Shown: positions 1 to 7,469 of the stretch, piece after piece | Layout: each line of letters starts with the position of its first letter | Position numbering within the stretch: position 1 is the first letter of the stretch | Origin: Nitrosospira lacus | Lineage (GTDB): Bacteria > Pseudomonadota > Gammaproteobacteria > Burkholderiales > Nitrosomonadaceae | NCBI RefSeq assembly: GCF_000355765.4 | Contig: NZ_CP021106.3 | Location: 1,707,137 to 1,771,136 of the forward strand | Reading direction: 5' to 3' | DNA: 64,000 nt | Translations under genes and position numbers: made by a program | The notes under the pieces: generated by a model | What the model saw: the letters and a program-made list of their open reading frames with translations, nothing else | Databases searched by the model: none | What the model was told of the DNA's origin: nothing

Positions 1-1443
1 CTTGTATATCAGGTGCTTGCGTGCCGTTTATGGGGGCGTAGCGGATACTATCAATCCGGGGGGGCTTTCGGATTCCGTGATCAATTGCAGGATGTGATGT
101 CGCTGGTTCACGCCGAGCCCGCGCTTGTACGCGAGCACTTGCTCCGTTCATCGTCCCGTCAGTTCATTGAAGGCGATGTTCAGCACTGGTGGCATCCGCC
201 GGGAGGCCGCGGCGTTCGGACCCGCTGTTCGGATGATTATCTCTGGCTGCCCCTGGCGGTATGCCGGTATATTGCCGCTACCGGCGATATCGATGTGCTG
301 GACGAATCCATGCCCTTTCTGGAGGGCCGCCAGGTTGGCGCCGATGAGGAGTCATACTATGATTTACCGGTTCGTTCTGAACAAGTTGCGAACCTGTATG
401 AACATTGTGTGCGCGCAATCGTGCACGGCTTGCGATTCGGCGAGCACGGTCTTCCGCTGATGGGTAGCGGTGATTGGAACGACGGTATGAATCTGGTCGG
501 GTTCCACGGGCGCGGCGAGAGTGTCTGGCTGGCTTTTTTTCTGTATGACGTGCTCATGCAATTTTCCAGCCTGGCCCGGCGGCGGGGCGATCCGGTTTTT
601 GCTACACGCTGCAAGAAGGAAGCGAGCCTGCTGCGCAGGAATATCGAACGGCACGGGTGGGACGGTGAATGGTATCTGCGCGCTTTCTTCGATGACGGTT
701 CTCCGTTGGGTTCATCCAGCAATCCTGAATGCCGGATAGACTCGATTGCGCAGAGCTGGTCGGTATTGACCGGAGCAGGTGCGGGCGAGCGCCAGCGTCA
801 GGCAATGGCGTCTGTGGACCGGCATCTTGTCCGCCGGGACGCCGGCCTGATTCAGCTTCTCGACCCGCCGTTTGATCAATCAACCTTGAATCCGGGATAT
901 ATAAAAGGCTATGTCCCCGGTGTGCGCGAGAACGGCGGCCAATACACGCATGCAGCCATCTGGGCAACCATGGCATTTGCCGGATTAGGTGATCATGAGC
1001 GCGCGTGGGAATTGCTGGCAATGATTAATCCCGTGAATCATGCGCGCACGCCGGAAGCGACGGCAATCTATAAAACCGAACCGTATGTTGTGTCGGCCGA
1101 TGTTTATGCCGTATCTCCTCATACCGGGCGTGGTGGATGGTCATGGTATACCGGTTCCGCAGGCTGGTTGTATCGGCTGATGCTGGAAACACTGCTGGGC
1201 CTGACTCTGGAGGAGGGAAAGCTGTATTTCAAACCCTGTTTGCCGGCGGACTGGGAAACGTTCACGGTGAATTATCGCTATCGGGAAACAGTCTACCGTA
1301 TTACCGTCTTGCAGATGGCCGGCGGGGAGGAAGAAGAGAGCCTCACGATTGATGGGGTGACGCAACACGATCTGTTCATCGCGCTGGTTGACGACCGCTT
1401 GCAGCATAATGCCCAGGTCCGGCTGGCAGCCTGCCGGATTTGA
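1..1443 (+). CDS. GH94-type glycoside phosphorylase / cyclic beta-1,2-glucan synthase, C-terminal part
   Basis: The reading frame is open at the left edge of the window, so this is the C-terminal ~480 residues of a larger protein. It matches the catalytic (alpha/alpha)6 barrel of GH94 enzymes: an early [12 protein letters not shown] block, HWWHPP, and [10 protein letters not shown], whose Asp is the family's general acid. The large cyclic beta-1,2-glucan synthase (NdvB/ChvB) proteins end in this domain and use it to set glucan chain length; cellobiose/chitobiose phosphorylases are the shorter relatives. The missing N-terminus prevents choosing between them. No partner gene follows: the next gene is on the other strand. 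Family assignment is firm, exact substrate is not. Confidence 0.85.
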   Translation, partial: LVYQVLACRLWGRSGYYQSGGAFGFRDQLQDVMSLVHAEPALVREHLLRSSSRQFIEGDVQHWWHPPGGRGVRTRCSDDYLWLPLAVCRYIAATGDIDVLDESMPFLEGRQVGADEESYYDLPVRSEQVANLYEHCVRAIVHGLRFGEHGLPLMGSGDWNDGMNLVGFHGRGESVWLAFFLYDVLMQFSSLARRRGDPVFATRCKKEASLLRRNIERHGWDGEWYLRAFFDDGSPLGSSSNPECRIDSIAQSWSVLTGAGAGERQRQAMASVDRHLVRRDAGLIQLLDPPFDQSTLNPGYIKGYVPGVRENGGQYTHAAIWATMAFAGLGDHERAWELLAMINPVNHARTPEATAIYKTEPYVVSADVYAVSPHTGRGGWSWYTGSAGWLYRLMLETLLGLTLEEGKLYFKPCLPADWETFTVNYRYRETVYRITVLQMAGGEEEESLTIDGVTQHDLFIALVDDRLQHNAQVRLAACRI

Positions 1444-1597
1444 ATCCAAGCGAAAAAGTGACCGGGCAGGAACGGATCGTGACGAAGCTGAAGACCGGTA
1501 TAGTGATTCCATTGCCCGAAAAGGGGTGAAATATGACCCGGTCAGGTACCTTTGCAGCCGATAAGAATTTTCAGGCTGGTTTAGTGAAGCATCCGGG

Positions 1598-2176
1598 CTA
1601 GGCCGCTCGCTGAGGCGGGCGCAGGCTGGCGCCTGAAGGCGTTGACTCAATCCACTTCGAGGGGCGCAGCGCTTGCGTAACCAAGGTATCAATGTGAGAG
1701 GAGGATGGACTGGTTACGGACATACGGGTGCCCGTGGCCGAATGCATGGGACGCATTGCGGTTTGTGCAATTCTTGCCGTCAGGCTTTGAGTATAACGCT
1801 GCAGCAAATAACGCAGCGGACTGCCAAGCTCGAACTCTCTTCTCAGATTAGCCGCCTTAAGGCGGTAGCTATAGCCACTCTTTTGTACAATTGCCTGGTT
1901 GGGTGCTGCTTTTCTTCCCATAAGCATGGCAATTCCGAATAAACCTTCATTGCCGATAATGGCAATCTTCTCGGCCATTCCGTCCTCCGTGGTTGCAAGG
2001 AGCGAAATGATGCTGGTAGTGGGGAAGTAAATGCGGTCAATTTCGCCGCCATCCTCATAGACAGCCCATCCCTCTGGCAGGGAAACAAGTTCAAGGCATG
2101 ATTTCAAGCGCTCATAAACCTCTTCCGGGAGAGCGGCCAAAAAAAGATTTTGCTTGGGGGTATGCAAATATGACAT
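1598..2176 (-). pseudogene. Truncated Crp/Fnr-family regulator (cNMP-binding domain only)
   Basis: The start at 2176 (MSYLHTPKQN) has a GAGGAG ribosome-binding site a few bases upstream. Residues ~5-135 match the effector-binding beta-roll of Crp/Fnr-like regulators that in full length run to ~230-250 residues: LPEGWAVYEDGG, then IGNEGLFGIAMLMG, then a dimerisation-helix segment ending RYTQSLTARIAQTA. At that point homologues continue into the winged-helix DNA-binding domain. Here the sequence changes into a ~55-residue Ser/Arg/Pro-rich tail without any helix-turn-helix and stops at 192 residues. It is therefore probably a decayed regulator with an internal deletion or rearrangement. A DNA-binding-less cyclic-nucleotide sensor is possible but less likely. 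Confidence 0.65.
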
Positions 2177-2437
2177 TGGCTCCTCGCTGTTTTTAGTTCC
2201 GACTGATTTCCACAGATGGTTGACAGATGTGGGGAATAAATTCAATGATTGCAGGCTACACCGAAATTCAGGGGCCGTATGTGCGGTGCCAGACAGACCG
2301 GATTTGCGGAAACAAAGACAGTATGAGGGTCTTGAGCACCGGCTCTGATTCTTGTCTGGCTGAATGTTGACGGTGCGTGATGGGGCGTTGGTTGGTGCGC
2401 GGGGAATGTTATACTTTTTTTTTACATGGAGGATGTG

Positions 2438-2755
2438 ATGGGTAAATATACCGCCAGGGAAAGCAAAGAAAAGCTTATTGAAGATTTTCATTCGGTGATT
2501 AACGATACCGAGGAATTGATGAAATCCGTAAGCAGTGAGAGCGGGGGCAGGGCCCAGGTTTTACGCGATAAAATCGAACAGAATCTGACGCACGCCAAGG
2601 AATATCTGCAAGATTTTGAAGATTCCGTCGTCGATAAATCAAGAAGCGCGGCGCGGATAACCGATGAATATGTACATGAAAATGCTTGGCGGACGGTTGG
2701 ACTGGCAATCGGACTGGGGGTCTTGATAGGTTTGTTGATCAAAAACCGCGACTAA
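2438..2755 (+). CDS. DUF883 (ElaB/YqjD-like) membrane-anchored protein
   Basis: This 105-residue protein has a long charged amphipathic helix (residues ~5-75) followed by a C-terminal glycine-rich transmembrane segment (WRTVGLAIGLGVLIGLLI) and a short basic tail. That is the architecture of the DUF883 family; E. coli YqjD and ElaB are inner-membrane proteins that bind ribosomes in stationary phase. I chose ATG 2438 because GGAGG lies about 5 bases upstream; an in-frame ATG at 2426 overlaps that Shine-Dalgarno sequence. It stands alone between opposite-strand and unrelated genes. Family call is secure; role in this organism is inferred from E. coli. Confidence 0.8.
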   Translation: MGKYTARESKEKLIEDFHSVINDTEELMKSVSSESGGRAQVLRDKIEQNLTHAKEYLQDFEDSVVDKSRSAARITDEYVHENAWRTVGLAIGLGVLIGLLIKNRD

Positions 2756-2818
2756 TTCAGCCCGAACCTCGGTGCGGGCCAAAGGGTCCTATCATTAAAT
2801 TGACCTGGGAGATTGACT

Positions 2819-3877
2819 GTGAAAACACAAGCGTTTTTTGCCGCGTCTTTTGCTCTGCTATTGACCGGCGGCAACGTTGGGGCGGCGCCTTTCAGCGGTT
2901 TGTATGCATTCGGCGACAGCCTCTCGGACGCGGGAAATAGTCAGTATGCCGAGCTGAGCCTCTATAAAAGATTATTGGACAATTGTTTTTTCCCCTGTCC
3001 TCCTTATGCTGACGGACGCGTTTCCAATGGAAAAGTTGCCACGGAGTATCTGGCGGATGCTCTTTTTCCGGGAGCGGTAAGTAGTGGTACTGCGAATTTT
3101 CGCAGCTATGCCGTGGCAGGGGCCACCTCAGGTATCGGAAACTCCGGCGATGGAGGCACTGCAATCGAGAAGGGAAACCTTCTTCCAGGTCCTATTCCTA
3201 TTCCTGTTCCGGGCATACTTCCCCTGCCGGGGATGAACCACGAAGTGGGGCAATACATAAGTGATTCGAATCGCAGTGCCGATCCCAACGCGTTGTATTT
3301 CTTGTGGGGAGGAGCAAATGACTATCTGTCGCACAAAGATTTGACCACAGTTGAAGCGTCCCAGCTTGCCGCCCAGAATATTGCGGGATATGTAAGCGTG
3401 CTGGCAGGGGCGGGTGCGAGAAATTTTCTAATTCCAAATCTTCCGGACTTGAGCACCACGCCTTCTGTCGCCGCCCTGGGGGATCCGGCAAAGGCGGATG
3501 CGCACATGTTTTCCATTGTGTTCAATAATGAACTGGCAAGCCAGCTGGGGAACGTAAGCTCGCAATTTCCCGATGCCAACATATTTCAATTCGATACTTA
3601 TACTTTCGTGAACGGCATTCTTGCGAATCCATCCGATCCCCACTACAACCTAACCGATGTGCAAAACGCCTGCTTGACGGCTTCCGGGTCTTGCGCCAAT
3701 CCCGATGGTTTTCTTTACTGGGATGATTTCCATCCAACGACCCGTGGGCATGCCATCCTTGCATCGGCTTTTGCCAGCGCCGTGCCGGAGCCTGAAATGA
3801 TGACCATGTTCTTGGCGGGCCTGTTCGTGGTGGGTATGGGGTGTAACAGACGACGCAAGCTTAGGTATGCGGTGTGA
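2819..3877 (+). CDS. SGNH/GDSL-family esterase with PEP-CTERM sorting signal
   Basis: The GTG start at 2819 follows GGGAG by 7 bases and opens a signal peptide ending near GGNVGAAP. The mature protein carries the GDSL-hydrolase blocks: YAFGDSLSDAGN (nucleophile Ser), GGANDY (block III) and DDFHPT (catalytic Asp-x-x-His). The last ~30 residues form a PEP-CTERM tail: VPEPEMM, a hydrophobic helix, then a basic RRRK cluster. The product is thus an exported lipase/esterase retained by or processed at the inner membrane through the exosortase/PEP-CTERM route. A proline/glycine-rich insert around residues 115-135 is unusual. Substrate is unknown. No exosortase gene is in the window. Confidence 0.88.
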   Translation: MKTQAFFAASFALLLTGGNVGAAPFSGLYAFGDSLSDAGNSQYAELSLYKRLLDNCFFPCPPYADGRVSNGKVATEYLADALFPGAVSSGTANFRSYAVAGATSGIGNSGDGGTAIEKGNLLPGPIPIPVPGILPLPGMNHEVGQYISDSNRSADPNALYFLWGGANDYLSHKDLTTVEASQLAAQNIAGYVSVLAGAGARNFLIPNLPDLSTTPSVAALGDPAKADAHMFSIVFNNELASQLGNVSSQFPDANIFQFDTYTFVNGILANPSDPHYNLTDVQNACLTASGSCANPDGFLYWDDFHPTTRGHAILASAFASAVPEPEMMTMFLAGLFVVGMGCNRRRKLRYAV

Positions 3878-3979
3878 AAGCTGGGCTGGCAATGCGATCT
3901 TTGTCTGTTGCGGCCAACATGGTCTTTTCACATATTCTTGATCAGCGGTTTACCAAGACAATTTTTGCCGGAAACAATT

Positions 3980-4300
3980 ATGCTGACGACATTCAAATGC
4001 GACGCCTACGCCGACATCACCCTGTTTGGTGATATCGCGCAGCGCCTGCTGAAGATGATGGGGCACAGCGGGACAGTACCCGGCGCGATACTGGCCGAGG
4101 ATGTCCCGGTCGCGCTTGAGCGTTTGAAGAGGGCGATCGAAGCGGAAAAATCGGCAGCGGCTGCCACATCGGAACCGGATGCCGATGTTCAAAGCCGGGA
4201 AGGGGATGATCAGGCTGTGCGGTTCGATTACCGGGCCTTGCCCTTGATCGAGTTGCTCACCGCCGCGGCAAAGAAAAATTGTAATGTGATGTGGGAATAA
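3980..4300 (+). CDS. DUF1840 family protein
   Basis: This 106-residue cytoplasmic protein starts MLTTFKCDAYADITLFGDIA and matches the DUF1840 family common in betaproteobacteria. A conserved N-terminal block (MLTTFK, then LLKMMGHSGTVPGAI) and a C-terminal block (RALPLIELLTAAAK) are separated by an Ala/Glu-rich linker. Function is not known. The start at 3980 was preferred over an upstream in-frame ATG because family members begin at this methionine. It follows the esterase gene on the same strand after ~100 bases, with no obvious functional link. Confidence 0.8.
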   Translation: MLTTFKCDAYADITLFGDIAQRLLKMMGHSGTVPGAILAEDVPVALERLKRAIEAEKSAAAATSEPDADVQSREGDDQAVRFDYRALPLIELLTAAAKKNCNVMWE

Positions 4301-4418
4301 ATATACACTTGTTCTTATTTGTTTAATTCTATGTGGGACAACGAACAGAAAATTTGTTGAAATAGAGGAGAATACCTGTTGGGTATCTTTTCTTGCCCTC
4401 CCCTGAAGGATACCCCCG

Positions 4419-4447
4419 GTCCGGTAGCGGTTAATTTCGCGCCGGAC
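4419..4447 (+). terminator. Possible weak terminator hairpin
   Basis: GTCCGG (4419-4424) and CCGGAC (4442-4447) form a perfect 6-bp inverted repeat around a 17-base loop, directly followed by TTTTTC on the plus strand. It lies ~120 bases after the DUF1840 gene and before the convergent BNR-repeat gene. The long loop makes it weak. Confidence 0.3.
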
Positions 4448-4495
4448 TTTTTCTTTGTTATAAGCAGATGCACTTGGGGGGGACGGTAAGCGGAA

Positions 4496-5866
4496 TCAGC
4501 GGCGTGGGGGAATTGAGCGAGCAGAGCCCATCAGGCTATCTGGAACAAATATCGTCTTAATGCCCTGACCTGGCGCTTCACCCGTCCAGGCCATGATGAA
4601 GTCTTGTCCATATGCGGCGAGCTGCGGAACGCCGGTGTCCCGTCCGCCACTGATGTCCCTGAGATACTGGATCGGACCCGCCGTACCATTGGCATATAAT
4701 TTGCGAACTGCCAGGCCGGCTTTTCTGCTACTTGTATCCGCTGCGGTGATCCATGAAACGACCGCGGTACGGTCATCACTCCATGCGACACCCACGCGTC
4801 CGGATGGATCCGCCTTATCCACGTCAACGGGCTGGCCAAAACTTTGGCCGCCATCCGTGGAGAATGCAGCGCGTATGCGCGGATGATCATTCGCCGCGGT
4901 AAACCAGACCGCCACGACTTGCATTCCCCGTGCTGCCAGCATGGGGCCATTGACCGGGCATCCGGCAATCTCCCAGCCATCTCCATGCAGCGGTACAGGT
5001 TTTGTCCACTTGCCATGGTGCAAACGCGCCACCCGATGGTCGCGAATCTCATTATCGGTGCGGCCGCGCCAGGCGGCCACCGGGCCCGCCGGTGTCACAG
5101 CCACGGCCGGCCAACAGCAGGTGCAGGTACTATCGTCAATCACCTGCTCCTTATCCATGCCACCATCACGATGAATGCGCGTATAGCGCAAGGCGAAATT
5201 ACCGGATTTTCCCTTATGCTTGCCGCCATCTTGCTTCACAAGGCGATCACGTCCGTCCAGCCAGATAATCCCCGCATCGCCATGCACCGGAAAAATGACG
5301 GCAAAACCGTGCTCGGCGGCCAATCCATCGCGATGCGGTGATTTGGGGGTACTCCAGGTTATGCCGGAGTCATTGGAAATGGATGTTGCGATATCGTAGT
5401 CGTAAGTACGGCCGCCTTTTCGTTTGACCAGCCAGTGCGCTACCCAGAACGACTTGTCGATGGCTACGACAGATGGGAAATCACTCCAGTTGATAAACCA
5501 GTCTCCGCCACGCGCGGCTTCACCCTGGCGTATCCATTTCCCGTCGCGCAGCAAGCCATATTTGAGCACATGATCTTTGTCAGCCGGCTCCACCCAGCTC
5601 ATCAATATCCCACCATCGGGAAGCGATGCGAGACGAGGAAACTGCGCACCGGCTGCGGCGGGGTTTTCAATGACATGTATTCTGGCAACGGGTGGCTGCG
5701 CCGCTTCGGACGAAACGGCTGCCATCGTCAAACCGATTAGCGCGGCTGTAACATGCAAGCTATAAGTCAATGGTTTCGATCCGGTAAAATCAGGGCGGTA
5801 ACAGCAATAGGGAAGTGTAAGGAGGAAAAACCTGTTTGGGAATGCGACATATTGCCGCACGACCAT
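4496..5866 (-). CDS. Exported BNR-repeat (sialidase-like beta-propeller) protein
   Basis: This is a ~456-residue protein with an N-terminal hydrophobic export segment (AALIGLTMAAVSSEAAQ) preceded by a longer N-terminal region than usual. The body has repeated Asp-box-like motifs (SNDSGITWS, STDGGQSFG) of sialidase/BNR propellers and a CTCCWPA cysteine cluster. Such proteins fold as six-bladed propellers; without the full set of sialidase arginines a glycosidase activity cannot be claimed. ATG 5866 was chosen for an excellent AGGAGG 8 bases upstream, although a start nearer the hydrophobic segment would give a more typical signal peptide. The start region overlaps the TGYGRCA repeat units described separately. 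Confidence 0.7.
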   Translation of the reverse strand: MVVRQYVAFPNRFFLLTLPYCCYRPDFTGSKPLTYSLHVTAALIGLTMAAVSSEAAQPPVARIHVIENPAAAGAQFPRLASLPDGGILMSWVEPADKDHVLKYGLLRDGKWIRQGEAARGGDWFINWSDFPSVVAIDKSFWVAHWLVKRKGGRTYDYDIATSISNDSGITWSTPKSPHRDGLAAEHGFAVIFPVHGDAGIIWLDGRDRLVKQDGGKHKGKSGNFALRYTRIHRDGGMDKEQVIDDSTCTCCWPAVAVTPAGPVAAWRGRTDNEIRDHRVARLHHGKWTKPVPLHGDGWEIAGCPVNGPMLAARGMQVVAVWFTAANDHPRIRAAFSTDGGQSFGQPVDVDKADPSGRVGVAWSDDRTAVVSWITAADTSSRKAGLAVRKLYANGTAGPIQYLRDISGGRDTGVPQLAAYGQDFIMAWTGEAPGQGIKTIFVPDSLMGSARSIPPRR

Positions 5867-5874
5867 TTGTCGCA
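5843..5874. repeat. Two overlapping 17-bp TGYGRCA palindromic units
   Basis: TGCGACATATTGCCGCA (5843-5859) is a near-perfect 17-bp palindrome. A second, less perfect unit ends TTTGTCGCA at 5874 and overlaps it by two bases. The second unit covers the ATG of the BNR-repeat gene and abuts its Shine-Dalgarno sequence. Related units occur at 7074-7124 and 12247-12277. Confidence 0.6.
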
Positions 5875-5941
5875 CCTCCTGGACATTATGTTTCTATCTT
5901 ACATATTGAAGATTATCCTGAACCAAGCCGTACGTCCGCGT

Positions 5942-6082
5942 TCATAGACCCGTCCAAGATTCACGAACCCTGGCGGTATATCTCCCATTCTGCGGCTTCC
6001 AGGACATCGAGACATTGGCTGTTTCAGATCCCGAGGTGGTGGTCGGATCTGGCCCGAGGCGCTTCTTGAATCTATTCATCAT
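5942..6082 (-). pseudogene. Small 'LGPDPTTT' protein, apparently truncated
   Basis: A 46-codon frame starts at the double ATG 6082/6079 and is preceded by AGGAG at 6-base spacing, a strong translation signal. It begins MMNRFKKRLGPDPTTTSGSE. From memory, that opening resembles short hypothetical proteins (~65-80 residues) found in many bacteria, which continue with a cysteine and an acidic 'GDFAVIG'-like core. Here the similarity stops after ~22 residues, while other frames show short family-like pieces, so it may be frame-shifted. I cannot check this by search. It could also be a genuine 46-residue protein. Confidence 0.4.
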
Positions 6083-6140
6083 TAATTTCTCCTGGGATGA
6101 ACTCGTAACATCGGATAGATGGACGAGAGAAGCGGAAATT

Positions 6141-6168
6141 GTCTAGGCACTATGGGTAATGCCTAGAC
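6141..6168 (-). terminator. Hairpin at the end of the PEP-CTERM gene
   Basis: GTCTAGGCA (6141-6149) and TGCCTAGAC (6160-6168) are perfect 9-base arms around a 10-base loop. The stop codon of the minus-strand PEP-CTERM gene lies inside one arm. Only a weak AATTT follows in the transcript, so termination versus 3'-end stabilisation is open. Confidence 0.5.
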
Positions 6169-6960
6169 ATTTCCATGTGATTTACGCCGACGCACTATGG
6201 TACCCATCAACCCCAGTCCCGCCAGCAGCATGGCGTAGGTTTCCGGTTCGGGTACCACACCGGCCACCAGGGTGCCGGTAACGCCATATTTATTCAGGAG
6301 ATTTGGATTAGAGATATCCTGCGACAGATAGTCCGCTCCCCCCAGGAATACCGAGTAGTCACCGGGTGCCAGGTTCATGAAAGTATGCGACACCCTGCCG
6401 TCTGCCGTGCCATCTGAGCCAAAGCCTGTACCGTCATAGGCATGACCGATATATTTGAAGAAACTCAGGGCGGCGGGTATGTCATTGACGGTATCCGGGG
6501 CGTTACCGATTTTCCAGTCATTCAGTGCTCTGAATGAGCCCTCGGTATAATCAGGCCGGTTGGCCCTGGATATATCCGATGAATCATAATCAGCCCCCAT
6601 CGGGGCAACATGCGCAAGTCCCTGAAAGAGCGAAAAACCGGGCATCAGCCCGAGTTGCGAAGTGGAGACGTTGCCGCTATGGTCCGTGACTTGAGAAGTT
6701 GCCTGCTGGAATGAAAGCGTTACGTCGGTGGGGCTAAGCAATGTAAACCGGTACGCGAGCGTTTTATGGGCGTCGCCGTAGTCGGCATCTGTTCCATCGA
6801 TCCAGCCGTAGTTGCCCGTCACCGCCTGGTCTGACCGGGTGGACATGGCATAGGTATCGTCAAAGGTGCCGAAATTGCGGCCGGTATAGCCGATGTGAGC
6901 CATCGCGGGCAGGGAAGTCATGCCGACCACGAAAAGTACGTGTTTGAGTGATTTTTTCAT
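6163..6960 (-). CDS. PEP-CTERM sorting-domain protein, unknown function
   Basis: This 265-residue exported protein starts MKKSLKHVLFVVGMTSLPAMA, a signal peptide, after a GAGAG ribosome-binding site. It ends with a canonical PEP-CTERM tail: VPEPETYAMLLAGLGLMG followed by RRRK. The middle is rich in Asp, Gly, Ser and Thr and contains an FxLLSPTDVTLSFQQ beta-strand stretch and a later SVFLGGADY; no catalytic motif is evident. Proteins of this class are probably exported and cleaved by an exosortase, often with exopolysaccharide or biofilm roles. An upstream region unusually dense in palindromes (7074-7211) suggests regulated expression. Confidence 0.85.
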   Translation of the reverse strand: MKKSLKHVLFVVGMTSLPAMAHIGYTGRNFGTFDDTYAMSTRSDQAVTGNYGWIDGTDADYGDAHKTLAYRFTLLSPTDVTLSFQQATSQVTDHSGNVSTSQLGLMPGFSLFQGLAHVAPMGADYDSSDISRANRPDYTEGSFRALNDWKIGNAPDTVNDIPAALSFFKYIGHAYDGTGFGSDGTADGRVSHTFMNLAPGDYSVFLGGADYLSQDISNPNLLNKYGVTGTLVAGVVPEPETYAMLLAGLGLMGTIVRRRKSHGNV

Positions 6961-7073
6961 ACAGAGTCTCTCGATTGATATTGTTGGATAACGGGAAGGC
7001 AAACAGCATATCGGGCAGGCTAATCAGCCAAACCGATGTGGCCGAGTATTTATTATCCATATCAATAAATCAA

Positions 7074-7124
7074 TGTGGCATATTGTCACATGCGACAATT
7101 TGCCGCGTGTGACAATATGCCACA
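7074..7124. repeat. Three tandem 17-bp palindromes (TGYGRCA family)
   Basis: The units TGTGGCATATTGTCACA, TGCGACAATTTGCCGCG and TGTGACAATATGCCACA follow one another without gaps at 7074, 7091 and 7108. Each is an imperfect palindrome, and the outer two are exact reverse complements over 16 bases, so the whole block also folds on itself. It lies 115-165 bp upstream of the minus-strand PEP-CTERM gene, in its likely promoter region. Confidence 0.75.
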
Positions 7125-7184
7125 TGCAATTATCCATCGAAGGCCACGTGTCAATGGGCATTTCCTTCGTGTGGCCGATTGAAA

Positions 7185-7211
7185 ATATCATGACTCCATA
7201 TGTCATGATAT
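7185..7211. promoter_or_regulatory. Perfect 10-bp inverted repeat, possible operator
   Basis: ATATCATGAC (7185-7194) and GTCATGATAT (7202-7211) are perfect reverse complements separated by TCCATAT. It lies ~225 bp upstream of the PEP-CTERM gene start. The rest of 7212-7469 shows no gene or convincing signal. Binding factor unknown. Confidence 0.4.
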
Positions 7212-7469
7212 GACATCGGCGTTTTTGTGCGAAAGCGGAGACAAAAACCTGGTTGGGATTTATGGTGAAGACGAGGGTGTGAAACTATCACAAGCGGATC
7301 GTGGAGGGCGTCTCGGCGTTTCGGCGGGATCTTGATGGATTACGCAATACTCATCCATTATTCATAGGCATCAACCGGAAATTCTTCATTGCAGAAAATT
7401 GTCCTGTCATGCACGCAGCGGGGAGCAGTGGGGTGGGAAGCCAATGTTTGCAGGATACATTGGCGATTT

